Source of the DNA: Herbiconiux oxytropis
Lineage (GTDB): Bacteria > Actinomycetota > Actinomycetes > Actinomycetales > Microbacteriaceae
Reading direction: 5' to 3'
DNA: 64,000 bases
Assembly: GCF_024979315.1 (NCBI RefSeq)
Contig: NZ_JANLCK010000002.1
Span: 186,001 to 250,000, forward strand
A model generated the notes under the pieces. That model made no database searches, was not told the origin of the DNA, and was given only the letters and a program-made list of their open reading frames with translations. The position numbers and the translations under genes were made by a program. Of this stretch, positions 50,806-59,944 are shown one piece after another (the stretch's first letter is position 1; each line of letters starts with the position of its first letter).

Positions 50806-50817
50806 CGCCACATCCTA
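50803..50817 (-). promoter_or_regulatory. Leaderless promoter of hemE
   Basis: On the minus strand TAGGAT (50812-50817), GTGGCG, GTG at 50805-50803. It decides between two in-frame GTG codons. Confidence 0.58.
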
Positions 50818-50890
50818 CGGAACCCGGATGCGCGGAGGCTGGGCCACCGGTGCCCTCGGGTGGTAGACAGGACGCAGACGGGGAGGCTCC

Positions 50891-52342
50891 ATGAGCGACG
50901 ACAAGGCCGACGACCAGCGAGACGACGCCCAGGGCGCACCTGAGCAGCGTCCGACCGAGGGCACTCCGGATGCGGCACCGACGCAGGGCACTCCGGATGC
51001 GGCACCGACGTATCCGGCCTACCCGGGTCAGCAGCCGCCCCAGTACCAGCCGCCGCAGTATCAGCCACCCCAGTACCAGCCGCCGCAGACACCCCAGCAG
51101 CCCTACGCCCAGCAGCAGCCCCACCCCGGCTACCCCCAGGCGAGTCAGCCCCAGCAGCCCCAGCCGCCTTACGGCCAGCAGCGCCACCCCGGCTACCCCC
51201 AGACGAACCAGCCCCAGCAGCCCTACGCGCAGCAGCAGCCCCACCCCGGTTACCCTCAGACTCCCGGCCAAGGCCCCCAGGGACCCCAGGGCCCGCAAGG
51301 CCCCCAGCCCCCGCGCAAGCGCCTCGGCACCGGCGCCCTCGTGGGCATCATCCTCGGCGCCGTCGCGCTGGTGCTCGTGATCGTCATCGTGATCGCCGTC
51401 GTCCTGGTCAACCAGTTCGCCGGCTCCCGCGGAGGCGACCCCGGCGCAGGAGGTTCGGGCAGCGACGCGGGCGACTCCCCCTCCGTGGTCGTCACCGACT
51501 ACCTCACCGCCCTCTCCGAGGGAGATGCCGAGACCGCCCTCGGTCTCCTCTCCGACGAGCCGCAGGACGACACGCTCCTCACCGACGAGGTGCTGGCCGC
51601 CTCCGCCGAGCTGGGAGCCATCACCGACGTCACGGTCCTCAACGAGGTCGTCGACAGCGGCTCCGCCATCGTGACCACGTCGTACGATCTCGGCGGCTCC
51701 TCCGTCGACACCGAGTTCTCGCTGCTCGACTACGACGACGACGGCGTCTGGGAGATCAACAGCGGCCTCGCCTACCTCCCGCTCGGCCAGTTCGACGGGC
51801 TCGACGTCACGGTCAACGGCCAACCGGCCGAGGGCGACGACCTGCAGGTCTTCCCGGGCACATACGAGCTCGCCACCGACCTGCCGAACTTCACGATCGC
51901 CGGCACCTCCACCATCGTGGTCACTGATCCGTACTCCTCGGCCGACTTCTCCGACACCACCGCCGAGCTCTCGGAGGCGGGGCTCGCCCAGTTCCGCAGC
52001 CTCGTGCGCGCTGCGGTCGACGCCTGCGTCGCCTCCACGGCGCTCGTCGCCGGCTGCGGACTCGACCTGCAGCCCACGCTCGACGACGGCACGCAGCTCA
52101 CCGACGGCACCATCAAGCGCACGCTGCCCGCCGACACGATCGCCACGCTGGACTCGCTCGAGGCGACGCTCAGCTACGACAATCCGACGCTCGCGCAGGG
52201 CGACTACATCGGCTCGATCGACGTCGAGGCGCCGTGCACGCAGAACGGGCAGACCGGTGTCTGCAGCCTGCTGTTCGGACCGTCGCTCGGCAGTCCTTCG
52301 GTCGACATGGCGGCCGAGAACCCGACGGTGCTGTGGGACTGA
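50891..52342 (+). CDS. Single-pass membrane protein with Gln/Pro-rich cytoplasmic N-terminus
   Basis: A 483-aa protein of unknown function. Residues 1-140 are disordered, with repeated QYQPPQ units and QQPYAQQQPHPGYPQ units. A single membrane helix (about 153-178, GALVGIILGAVALVLVIVIV...) follows, then an extracellular part. The first external domain (about 200-285) resembles DUF4878-like NTF2 folds (VVTDYLTALSEGDAETALGLL). Two further beta-rich domains contain paired cysteines (Cys in DACVAS/AGCGLD and in APCTQ/GVCSL) that could form disulfides. The layout matches actinobacterial envelope proteins that interact with the division or wall machinery, but that is inference. GGGAGG precedes the ATG. 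Confidence 0.78.
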   Translation: MSDDKADDQRDDAQGAPEQRPTEGTPDAAPTQGTPDAAPTYPAYPGQQPPQYQPPQYQPPQYQPPQTPQQPYAQQQPHPGYPQASQPQQPQPPYGQQRHPGYPQTNQPQQPYAQQQPHPGYPQTPGQGPQGPQGPQGPQPPRKRLGTGALVGIILGAVALVLVIVIVIAVVLVNQFAGSRGGDPGAGGSGSDAGDSPSVVVTDYLTALSEGDAETALGLLSDEPQDDTLLTDEVLAASAELGAITDVTVLNEVVDSGSAIVTTSYDLGGSSVDTEFSLLDYDDDGVWEINSGLAYLPLGQFDGLDVTVNGQPAEGDDLQVFPGTYELATDLPNFTIAGTSTIVVTDPYSSADFSDTTAELSEAGLAQFRSLVRAAVDACVASTALVAGCGLDLQPTLDDGTQLTDGTIKRTLPADTIATLDSLEATLSYDNPTLAQGDYIGSIDVEAPCTQNGQTGVCSLLFGPSLGSPSVDMAAENPTVLWD

Positions 52343-52423
52343 CCGCGGCGCCCCCGACACCGTGACCCCGCGCCCCACCCGACGGATGCTCCGCGTTCAG
52401 CACGGGCACATCCGCAACGGGCG

Positions 52424-52438
52424 TACAATTGCTCAGTG
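52424..52438 (+). promoter_or_regulatory. Leaderless promoter of hemA
   Basis: TACAAT (52424-52429), six bases, GTG at 52436. The hexamer and spacing are identical to those before trhO. Confidence 0.65.
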
Positions 52439-53830
52439 CTCATCTGCCTGACCGCGAACCACCGGAACGCGAGCTTCGACCTCCTCGAGAAGCTCTCGGT
52501 GGGCACCGCAGACGTGGCCAAGCGGCTGGTCGCCGAGAGCGACTTCGTGCAGGGAGCTGTCGTGCTCGCCACCTGCAACCGCTTCGAGGCCTACCTCGAC
52601 ATCGACGAGCCGCTCACCGCCGGGGTCTCCCTGGCCGTCGAGCAGGCGGCCGAGGAGTTCGGCGGAGCGGCGGGCACCGACGTGGGCGAACTGCGCGACA
52701 GCCTCACCGTGCTCTGCGGCGACACCGTGGCCGACCACCTCTTCTCGGTGTCGTCGGGTCTCGAATCCGTCGTGGTGGGTGAAGACGAGATCGCCGGGCA
52801 GGTCAAGCGTGCCCTCAGCACCGCGCGCATCGAGGGCACCACCTCCTCCGACCTCGAGCGACTCTTCCAGCGCGCCGCCCACACCTCGCGAGGCGTCAAG
52901 ACGAAGACCGGGCTCGGCGGTGCCGGTCGTTCGCTCGCCCGCCTCGCCCTCGATCTGGCTGAGAGCCGCGTCACCGAGTGGGCCCGCACGCGCGTGCTGC
53001 TCGTGGGCACGGGTCAGTACGCGCGGGTCACGCTCTCGAACCTGCGCGATCGGGGTGTCACCGACATCCGCGTCTACTCCCCCTCCGGCCGCGCCGTGGC
53101 CTTCGCCGCCAAGCAGGAGCTCGAGCCCGTGGCGGCCGAGGGCTACCTCGAGGCCGTGGCGACCGCCGACGTCGTCATCACCTGCTCGACCGCCGAGACC
53201 GTGGTGCTCGACGCCGGGCACCTCGCTGCTGCAGCGGCCCTCCCGGGTGCGCTCGAGCGCCGTCTCGTGATCGACCTCGGGCTGCCCCGCAACGTCGACC
53301 CCTCCGTCTCGGGCCTCCACGGCACCGAGCTGCTCGACCTCGAGACCATCAGCCTGCACGCCCCCCTCGACGAGCTGAACGCCGAGTCGGATGCGCGGGC
53401 GCTCGTCGACCAGGCTGCCGCCGAGTACCGCGCGGGCAAGGCCGAAGCTGCGGTCACCCCCGCGGTCGTCTCGCTGCGCGCGCATCTGTTCGACCTCCTC
53501 GACGCCGAGATCGAGCGCTCCCGCGGGCGTGCCGGTGCGTTCGGCGGCTCGCCCACCGCCACCCTGAGCGGGGCGGAGGCCGCCGCACAGACCGAGCGGG
53601 CGCTCCGGCACCTCGTGGGTGTCATCCTGCACTCGCCCTCGGTGCGGGCGCGCGAGCTCGCGCGCGACGGCCGGGCCGACGAGGTGTTCGCGGCGGTCGA
53701 GACCCTCTTCGGGCTGGGCTCCGAGGCCGCCCAGCGCTCGGCTCTCCAGACCGCGCTCGAGTCGTCGCTCGCAGAGTCGTCCGACGCCGGCCCCATCGAC
53801 CTCGACGACTACCGCCGCGCGGGCGCCTGA
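52436..53830 (+). CDS. hemA: Glutamyl-tRNA reductase
   Basis: A 464-aa NADPH enzyme that reduces glutamyl-tRNA to glutamate-1-semialdehyde, the committed C5 step. [19 protein letters not shown] opens the protein; the catalytic Cys47 is in [11 protein letters not shown]. The NADPH domain has [17 protein letters not shown] near residue 188. A long Glu/Ala-rich C-terminal dimerisation domain follows. GTG start fixed by a leaderless -10. Convergent in direction to the hemE-hemY operon's upstream end but separately promoted, so the first step can be set apart from the rest. Confidence 0.95.
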   Translation: MLICLTANHRNASFDLLEKLSVGTADVAKRLVAESDFVQGAVVLATCNRFEAYLDIDEPLTAGVSLAVEQAAEEFGGAAGTDVGELRDSLTVLCGDTVADHLFSVSSGLESVVVGEDEIAGQVKRALSTARIEGTTSSDLERLFQRAAHTSRGVKTKTGLGGAGRSLARLALDLAESRVTEWARTRVLLVGTGQYARVTLSNLRDRGVTDIRVYSPSGRAVAFAAKQELEPVAAEGYLEAVATADVVITCSTAETVVLDAGHLAAAAALPGALERRLVIDLGLPRNVDPSVSGLHGTELLDLETISLHAPLDELNAESDARALVDQAAAEYRAGKAEAAVTPAVVSLRAHLFDLLDAEIERSRGRAGAFGGSPTATLSGAEAAAQTERALRHLVGVILHSPSVRARELARDGRADEVFAAVETLFGLGSEAAQRSALQTALESSLAESSDAGPIDLDDYRRAGA

Positions 53831-53844
53831 CCCCCTCCTCACTC

Positions 53845-53897
53845 ACTTGACACAAGATGTGCCAAGTCGACGAGAATGAGCGCAGCTTCTGTCAAGT
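53845..53897. repeat. Intergenic palindrome, copy A
   Basis: ACTTGACACAAG followed by ATGTGCCAAGTCG (53845-53869) is a near-perfect palindrome. Its reverse complement is identical over 25 bases to copies B and C. A satellite half site CTTCTGTCAAGT lies at 53886-53897. It sits between hemA and the Nudix gene. Confidence 0.75.
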
Positions 53898-53914
53898 GGA
53901 CGAGCAGGTGACGC

Positions 53915-54331
53915 GTGACCGATGACAATCAGCTGCCCCCGATCCGGGTCGCGGCCGTCGCGCTCATCCGGGACCGCCGGCTGCTCATGGTGACTGCCCG
54001 GGCCCGCGACGTGCACTACATGCCCGGCGGCAAGATCGATCCGGGCGAAACCGCGATCGAGGCGGCCGTGCGGGAGGCCCGCGAGGAGATCGGGGTCGAG
54101 CTCGACCCCGCCGAGGTGACGCCGCTGTTCACGGTCTCGACCCAGGCCCACGGCGAGCCGCAGGGACGCCAGGTCGAGATGCAGGTCTTCGCGGCCACGA
54201 CACCGGATGCGCCGCGCGCCTCGAGCGAGATCGACGCCCTGCACTGGGTCACCTCGGCCGACTCCCACCGCTGCCCGCCGGCCGGCGCGGAGACGCTCCG
54301 CCGGCTCGTGGAGGCGGGCCTCATCGACTGA
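53915..54331 (+). CDS. Nudix hydrolase
   Basis: A 138-aa single-domain Nudix protein. The Nudix box runs from Gly39 to Leu63 (GGKIDPGETAIEAAVREAREEIG) with the REAREE metal-binding core intact. It hydrolyses a nucleoside diphosphate linked to another moiety; the exact substrate cannot be told. GTG start with AGGTG nearby. Bracketed by palindrome copies A and B. Confidence 0.88.
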   Translation: MTDDNQLPPIRVAAVALIRDRRLLMVTARARDVHYMPGGKIDPGETAIEAAVREAREEIGVELDPAEVTPLFTVSTQAHGEPQGRQVEMQVFAATTPDAPRASSEIDALHWVTSADSHRCPPAGAETLRRLVEAGLID

Positions 54332-54375
54332 GGCGCCTCCCGCCCCCTCGGCCCGCGCCGGCACCGCCGGCACCA

Positions 54376-54452
54376 CGACTTGCCACTACCTGCGCGAATA
54401 ACCGCCGACTTGGCACATCTTGTGTCAAGTCGGGAGCCAGAGGTGCAACTTC
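54376..54452. repeat. Intergenic palindrome cluster, copy B
   Basis: The full palindrome is at 54406-54432 (CGACTTGGCACA arm, TGTGTCAAGTCG arm). A partial ACTTGCCAC precedes it, and a CTTCTGTCAAGC half site follows near 54450. It fills the gap between the convergent Nudix and aminotransferase genes. Confidence 0.75.
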
Positions 54453-54501
54453 TGTCAAGCGGATGCGATCAGCAGCCCCGAGCGCGAGGGGCGCCGCGCG
54501 A

Positions 54502-55551
54502 TCAGCGGTCCAGGGCCTCGCACACGCCCTCGACATCGGAGGCGTCGTTCCAGAGGTGGAACGCCACCCGCGCCCGACCCGCCCGCGCCGACGCCGCGAT
54601 GCCCGCCGCCGTGAGCGCCGCGATGGCACTGCCGTCGGCATCCGGCCAGGTCACGATCGCCGATCCGCTCGACGAGACCCCGAGACGGGCGCAGAGCTCG
54701 TCGGCCAGCCCGGTGCAGTGCTCCCCCACGGCGGCGAGGTCGGCCCGCGCGAACAGCTCGAGCGACGACGCCGTGCCGAGCCACGCCTGCCAGGCCGGCG
54801 AGACGTCGAACCGGCGCGCCCCCGCGGCCAGCCGCATCCCGGGGCCGTAGCACGAGCCCCACACGTCGTCGCCCGCATACCAGCCGGCCTGCGCCGGCAC
54901 GAGCCGCTCGGCGAACGCGGCCTTCAGCGTGAGGAACGACGTGCCCCGCGGAGCGCACAGCCACTTGTAGGCGTGGCACACCGTCGCGTCGAAGCGCGAG
55001 GCGTCGACCGGCATCCAGCCGCAGGCCTGCGTGGTGTCGCAGAAGGTCGACGCTCCGTGCAGCTCCGCCGCCGCCAGCACGGCCTCGACATCGGCGAGCG
55101 CCCCGGTGGCCGACTGCACGAGCGAGAACGACACGAGAGTCGTCGCCGGCCCGATCGCATCCGCGAGCCCTTCCAGCGGCACGCACCGCACGCTCATGCG
55201 TCCGAGCTGCTCCTGCACCAGGAACGGGAAGACCATCGAGCTGAAGTCGCCGTCGACCACGAGCACCTCCGAGCCCGGGGGCAGCGATGCCGCGACGAGC
55301 GAGGCCTGCACAGACACCTGCGATCCCACCGCGACGTCGTCGGCCGGCACCCCGACCATCCCGGCGTACGCCGACCTCGATCGCTCGACCGCCGCGCCGT
55401 AGCGAGCCGGTTCCGGATGCCCGTGCGACCAGTCGGCCAGGTCGGCGGCGAGCGCCGCCACCGTCTCCCGCGGAGGCACCCCGATCATGCAGGCGGCGAG
55501 GTAGCCCGGCCGCACGTCGAAGTGCTCCCGCAGCTGGTCGATCGTGTTCAT
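54502..55551 (-). CDS. Aminotransferase class V-fold PLP enzyme
   Basis: A 349-aa fold-type I PLP protein. The cofactor lysine is in CHAYKWLCAPRG near residue 198, and the DTTQACGWMPVDA stretch holds the Asp that contacts the pyridine nitrogen. The family includes cysteine desulfurases, kynureninases and isopenicillin-N epimerase-like proteins. No cysteine-desulfurase active-site loop is apparent, so the last group fits best. It is divergent from a LysR gene with 93 bp between, a classic regulator-target pair. The substrate is unknown. Confidence 0.82.
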   Translation of the reverse strand: MNTIDQLREHFDVRPGYLAACMIGVPPRETVAALAADLADWSHGHPEPARYGAAVERSRSAYAGMVGVPADDVAVGSQVSVQASLVAASLPPGSEVLVVDGDFSSMVFPFLVQEQLGRMSVRCVPLEGLADAIGPATTLVSFSLVQSATGALADVEAVLAAAELHGASTFCDTTQACGWMPVDASRFDATVCHAYKWLCAPRGTSFLTLKAAFAERLVPAQAGWYAGDDVWGSCYGPGMRLAAGARRFDVSPAWQAWLGTASSLELFARADLAAVGEHCTGLADELCARLGVSSSGSAIVTWPDADGSAIAALTAAGIAASARAGRARVAFHLWNDASDVEGVCEALDR

Positions 55552-55632
55552 GCCCCCATGGTCTCGCCGCGTGACTCATTGGACAACGCCCAGTCAGCCA
55601 TGCTCTCCATAAGCCGACGTGATGGATCCGGC

Positions 55633-55647
55633 TACGCTCGCCTCATG
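55633..55647 (+). promoter_or_regulatory. Leaderless promoter of the lysR-type gene
   Basis: TACGCT (55633-55638), six bases, ATG at 55645. Confidence 0.52.
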
Positions 55648-56685
55648 ACCCTCACCCCGCTCCCCAGCGCCTTCGACCTCGACTCGCAGACCCTGCGGCT
55701 CCTGGCCGCCGTGGCCGAGTACGGCTCGATCACGCGCGCGGCCGGTGTGCTCGGCTTCAGTCAGCCGGCGCTCAGTCAGCAGATCAAGCGGGTCGAGGCC
55801 CGGATCGGGATGCCCCTGGTCACGCGGGCGGGGCGCGGCATCCGGTTGACGGATGCCGGGCTCGTCATCGCGAGACACGCCGCCACCGTGCTCGCCGCCC
55901 TCGAATCGGCCTCGGGAGAACTCGCCGACCTGGCGGGCCTGCGCTCGGGACAGGTGCGGCTTTCAGCCTTTCCGTCGGCGTCGTCGACGATCGTGCCGCA
56001 GCTCATCCGCTCGATGGGCGAGGAGCACGAGGGCGTGCGCTTCACCTACCTCGAGGCGGAGCCGCCCGAGGCCATCGCCGCCGTGCGCGACGGGGCGATC
56101 GACATCGCGATCGCGTTCCGCCATCCCGCCGACCGCGACGACCCCTTCGCCGCGGGGTCCGAGGGCCTCGTGGTGCACGAGCTCGCCCGCGACGAACTGC
56201 TCCTGCTCGTGCCCCACGGGCACGCGGCCCTGCCGCGCCCGTCCGGGCCGGAGCACCCCACGCCATCCGCCGCGCCCCAGCCGGCCTCGCCCACCGCGGT
56301 CGATCTCGCGGCCCTCCGCGACGAGACGTGGATCGCCGGCTGCCCGCGCTGCCGCGCCCATCTGCTCGACTCGTGTGCCCGCAGCGGCTTCGCGCCCACG
56401 ATCGCCTTCGAGACCGACAACTTCGTGGCCGTGATGCGCATGGTGGCGGAGGGCCTCGGTGTCGCACTCCTGCCCGCGCTCACCATCACGGCGTCGCCCC
56501 TGCCGCCGGGCGTGGCCGCGGCCCCCACCACGTCGGGTGACCACCGGATGATCGTGGCGGTCACGCGCCCAGGTGCCGACCGCATCCCGGCCGTGGGCGA
56601 GACCATGCGCATCCTGCGCCGCCTCACGGCCCGTCCCGACGACGCGCCCCGCCTCCCACCCCGACTTGACAGAAGTCGCGTCTGA
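55645..56685 (+). CDS. LysR-family regulator
   Basis: A 346-aa LysR regulator. The N-terminal winged helix-turn-helix is at about residues 15-75 (LRLLAAVAEYGSITRAAGVLGFSQPALSQQIKRVE) and the two-lobed effector domain follows. A Pro/Ala-rich insertion of about 20 residues (EHPTPSAAPQPASPTA) lies in the effector domain. The last residues (RLDRSRV) are encoded by the beginning of palindrome cluster C, so the repeat supplies the stop codon. Probably controls the divergent aminotransferase gene. Confidence 0.88.
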   Translation: MTLTPLPSAFDLDSQTLRLLAAVAEYGSITRAAGVLGFSQPALSQQIKRVEARIGMPLVTRAGRGIRLTDAGLVIARHAATVLAALESASGELADLAGLRSGQVRLSAFPSASSTIVPQLIRSMGEEHEGVRFTYLEAEPPEAIAAVRDGAIDIAIAFRHPADRDDPFAAGSEGLVVHELARDELLLLVPHGHAALPRPSGPEHPTPSAAPQPASPTAVDLAALRDETWIAGCPRCRAHLLDSCARSGFAPTIAFETDNFVAVMRMVAEGLGVALLPALTITASPLPPGVAAAPTTSGDHRMIVAVTRPGADRIPAVGETMRILRRLTARPDDAPRLPPRLDRSRV

Positions 56686-56751
56686 GAGCGCCGACTTGGC
56701 ACATCTTGTGTCAAGTCGGCGACTTTCGGCACATCGAGTGTCAAGTCGGCG
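56662..56751. repeat. Intergenic palindrome cluster, copy C
   Basis: The palindrome at 56692-56718 is identical to copy B over 27 bases. A CGACTTGACAG unit (56662-56672) overlaps the lysR 3-prime end. A diverged palindrome, GACTTTCGGCACAT then CGAGTGTCAAGTCGG, follows. Three units in about 90 bp. Confidence 0.78.
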
Positions 56752-56820
56752 GATGACGACGACAGGGCGACGACGGGGCAGGCCCCAGCGGCTACGCGCA
56801 CGGACCAAGGCAGCGCCACC

Positions 56821-57822
56821 TCAGTGCACGTGCTCCAGGAAGTCGGTGCCGAGCGTGCGCATCGACTCGATCACGGCGAGGCGGTTGCGCAGGTGCTCGT
56901 CGTTGAAGCGCATCGTGACCGCATAGGAGATGCCACCGCTCGGCCCCGTGAGCACGCCCGCCTCCGAGCGGATGCCCGCATCCGACCCCGTCTTGTTGAA
57001 CAGCGTGAGGCCGTGGTCGATCCCGGTGTGGGCGAGCGGATCGAATCCGAACGCACTCGCCACGAGCGACTGGTCGACTCCGAGCCGCAGCCAGCCGGTC
57101 ACGAGCCGCGACGCCGTCTCGTCGACGATCTCGCCGAGCTCGAGCCGCCGGAACAGCGTCGCCAGCTCGCGAGCCGACCCGACCGAGAGCTGCGGCGCGT
57201 CATCCGGCCCCCGCTCGTCGCGCACGATGTCGAGCAGCAGCGTGCGCCGGAGCCCGAGCGACTCGGCGCGCGCACGCACCGCGTCGAGACCGATCCGGCG
57301 CAGCAGCACGTTCGTGGCGAGGTTGTCGCTCGTGGAGCCGATGAGCGCCGCCAGGTCGACCACGGGGAGCGCCGGAACCTGGAGGTGCTGCCACAGCCCC
57401 GAATCCGCGACGGTGTCGTGGGCCGTGCGGTTCAGGATGCTCAGACCCTCCGCTCCCGGCCCCGGCCGCGCACCGCCCCGCGGAGCGCGAGAGTCGTCGG
57501 ACCCCTCGGACGAGCCGGAACCGTCCCGAGCCGAGATCCGCGCCGCCACCTCGATCAGCAGCAGCACCTTCCCGATCGACGCGGTCGGCACCGAGAGGTG
57601 GTCGTCGACGGAGAACAGCACGCGCCCGGTCGCGAGGTCGAGGGCGCACGCGGTGACCTGCACGCCCGAGAGCGCGAGCTCGGTCAGGGCCGCGAAACCC
57701 TGCCGGAAGATGATGCCACCGCTGCCCGCCGGATCGCCCCGCCGACCGCGCTGCAGCGAGTCGGCGGCGGCCGCCTCGTCGCGCTGGCCTTCACGGCCAC
57801 GGCGGCGCATCGGATCCGGCAT
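56821..57822 (-). CDS. Class A beta-lactamase-like serine hydrolase without signal peptide
   Basis: A 333-aa penicillin-recognising fold protein. Motifs are SxxK at Ser82-Lys85 (TASIGK), SDN at 165-167 (STSDN) and KTG at 276-278. The usual ExxLN omega-loop motif with the deacylating Glu is not evident; the region reads VRDERGPDDAPQL. The N-terminus is polar and highly charged (RRRGREGQRDE) with no signal peptide or lipobox, so it is probably cytoplasmic and not a classical resistance enzyme. A Ser/Gly/Arg-rich insert is at about 100-125. The ATG follows GAGGAGG. Confidence 0.82.
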   Translation of the reverse strand: MPDPMRRRGREGQRDEAAAADSLQRGRRGDPAGSGGIIFRQGFAALTELALSGVQVTACALDLATGRVLFSVDDHLSVPTASIGKVLLLIEVAARISARDGSGSSEGSDDSRAPRGGARPGPGAEGLSILNRTAHDTVADSGLWQHLQVPALPVVDLAALIGSTSDNLATNVLLRRIGLDAVRARAESLGLRRTLLLDIVRDERGPDDAPQLSVGSARELATLFRRLELGEIVDETASRLVTGWLRLGVDQSLVASAFGFDPLAHTGIDHGLTLFNKTGSDAGIRSEAGVLTGPSGGISYAVTMRFNDEHLRNRLAVIESMRTLGTDFLEHVH

Positions 57823-57892
57823 GCCAGCAGGCCTCCTCGAGATGTCGGCGCGACCGAGAGGGTCGCAGCGGGGCGCGAACCGGAGCCCGCTC

Positions 57893-59905
57893 CTACCAGA
57901 TGGTCACACGCTCAGCTGGATTCAACCAGAGTCCGTCCGAAGAACCCACCTCGAACGCCTCGTAGAACTCGTCGATGTTGCGCACGATCTGGTTGCAGCG
58001 GAACTCGTTGGGCGAGTGCGGGTCGATCGAGAGCAGGCGGATGACCTCGGCGTCGCGCGACTTCTGCTGCCACGCCTGCGCCCAGCTCAGGAAGAACCGC
58101 TGGGCTCCCGTGAGTCCGTCGATCACGGGCGGTTCGACGGGTGCACCGGATGCGTCGCGCAGCGACAGCAGGTACGCCTTCCAGGCGATGCCGAGACCCC
58201 CGAGGTCGCCGATGTTCTCGCCGATCGTGAGGGCGCCGTTGACGTGGTGGTCGGGCACCTGGGCGGGTGCGAGCGCGTCGTACTGCTCGATGAGCGACGA
58301 CGTGAGCTTCTCGAACGCCTCACGGTCGTCGGCCGTCCACCAGTCGGTGAGCCGCCCGTCGCCGTCGAAGCGCGAGCCCTGGTCGTCGAAGCCGTGCCCG
58401 ATCTCGTGGCCGATCACCGCGCCGATGGCGCCGTAGTTGGCCGCGGCATCCCGCGCCTCGTCGAAGAACGGGTGCTGCAGGATGGCCGCCGGGAACACGA
58501 TCTCGTTGAAGCCGGGGTTGTAGTAGGCGTTGATGGTCTGCGGGGTCATGAACCACTCGTCGCGATCCAGCGGCCTGCCGATCTTGCCGAGCTCGCGCTG
58601 GAACTCGAACTCGCTCGTGGCCCGCACGTTCCCGATGAGGTCGGTGGGGTCGATCTCGAGCGCCGAGTAGTCGCGCCATGTCGCGGGGAAGCCGATCTTG
58701 GGCGTGAACTTGCCGAGCTTCTCGAGGGCGCGTTCACGCGTGGCCGGGCTCATCCACGACAGCGTCGAGATGCTCTCGCGGTAGGCCTCGATGAGGTTGG
58801 CCACGAGCACGTCCATCGCCGCCTTGGCGGTGGGAGGGAAGAACTTCTCCACATAGATGCGGCCGACCGCCTCGCCCATCGACCCTTCCACGAGCGAGAC
58901 ACCGCGCTTCCAGCGGTCACGCATGCTCGGGGTGCCGGTGAGGGTGCGGGCGTAGAAGTCGAAGTTCTCCTCCACGAAGGCGCCCGGCAGGTAGGGGGCC
59001 CAGCCGTGCACGACCTGCCAGCTCAGCCAGTCCTTCCAGCTCTCCAGCGGCGCCTCGGTGAGGGCGGCCGCGAGACCCGTGATGAAGCTCGGCTCGCGCA
59101 CCACGAGTTCGTCGAACACGCCGGCCGGCGCGTCGAGCGCGTCGCGCCAGAGGTCGAAGAGGGAGACGCGCGATGAGCCGTCGGCCGAGGCCTCGGACAC
59201 CGTGGCGGCAGCACCCGCCTGATCGAGGAACTCGCTCCAGGAGACGAGGTTGTAGGTGGCCTGGGCGTCACGCGTGCGCACGTTGTCCCAGTGCGAGGAG
59301 GCGATCAGGGTCTCGAGGTCGAACACGCGCTGGGCGCGCACGGGCGCGTCGTCGAGGCCGGCGAGCTCGAGCATCCGCTGGATGTGGCCGACGTAGGCCT
59401 CCCGCACCGACGCGAACTTCTCGTCGCGGAAGTAGCTCTCGTCCGGCAGCGAGATGCCGCCCTGCTCCACGAACACGAGGTAGCGCTCCGGGTTGCCGGG
59501 GTCGTTGTCGACGAAGAGGCGGAGAAGGCCGGGCACGCCCTGGCGCTCGAGCCGGCCGAGCGTGCGGGCCAGCGAAGGGATGTCGTCGATCGCGTCGATG
59601 AGAGCGAGCTGCGGCTCGAGCGGGGCGGCGCCGAGGGCGTCGATGCGCTCCTCGTCCATGAAGCTCGTGAAGAGGTCGCCGAACTTCCGCTGCTCCGTGC
59701 CCTCGGCGGCCGACTGCGCCTCCACCACGATGTCGCGCACCGCCTTCTCGGCCTCTTCGGCGAGCTGGTAGAACGAGCCGTAGCGCGCCTTGTCGTCGGG
59801 GATCTCGGTGCGCGCGATCCACTTCCCGTTGACGTGGCGGAACAGGTCGTCCTGGGGGCGGATGGTCGGGTCGAGTTCGGCGAGGTCGATTCCGGAGTCA
59901 GTCAC
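57893..59905 (-). CDS. M13-family zinc metallopeptidase (PepO/neprilysin-like)
   Basis: A 670-aa M13 endopeptidase. The zinc site HEIGHGFDDQG is near residue 497, the third ligand Glu and support residues are in TIGENIGDLGG, and the substrate-binding NAYYNPGFNEIVFP precedes it. The C-terminus ends VERVTIW, the short tail of bacterial members. No signal peptide is seen, so it is predicted intracellular, as for lactococcal PepO, cleaving oligopeptides. GTG start fixed by TAGAGT six bases upstream. Confidence 0.92.
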   Translation of the reverse strand: MTDSGIDLAELDPTIRPQDDLFRHVNGKWIARTEIPDDKARYGSFYQLAEEAEKAVRDIVVEAQSAAEGTEQRKFGDLFTSFMDEERIDALGAAPLEPQLALIDAIDDIPSLARTLGRLERQGVPGLLRLFVDNDPGNPERYLVFVEQGGISLPDESYFRDEKFASVREAYVGHIQRMLELAGLDDAPVRAQRVFDLETLIASSHWDNVRTRDAQATYNLVSWSEFLDQAGAAATVSEASADGSSRVSLFDLWRDALDAPAGVFDELVVREPSFITGLAAALTEAPLESWKDWLSWQVVHGWAPYLPGAFVEENFDFYARTLTGTPSMRDRWKRGVSLVEGSMGEAVGRIYVEKFFPPTAKAAMDVLVANLIEAYRESISTLSWMSPATRERALEKLGKFTPKIGFPATWRDYSALEIDPTDLIGNVRATSEFEFQRELGKIGRPLDRDEWFMTPQTINAYYNPGFNEIVFPAAILQHPFFDEARDAAANYGAIGAVIGHEIGHGFDDQGSRFDGDGRLTDWWTADDREAFEKLTSSLIEQYDALAPAQVPDHHVNGALTIGENIGDLGGLGIAWKAYLLSLRDASGAPVEPPVIDGLTGAQRFFLSWAQAWQQKSRDAEVIRLLSIDPHSPNEFRCNQIVRNIDEFYEAFEVGSSDGLWLNPAERVTIW

Positions 59906-59917
59906 GCACCAACTCTA
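59903..59917 (-). promoter_or_regulatory. Leaderless promoter of the M13 peptidase gene
   Basis: On the minus strand TAGAGT (59912-59917), six bases, GTG at 59905-59903. Confidence 0.55.
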
Positions 59918-59944
59918 CGCACCCCACCCCAGCCCCTGCCGAGA

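Noticed and set aside
53845-56751. Possible CRISPR repeats
   Set aside because: The repeats are palindromic, irregularly spaced over 3 kb with genes between, and no cas gene is present.
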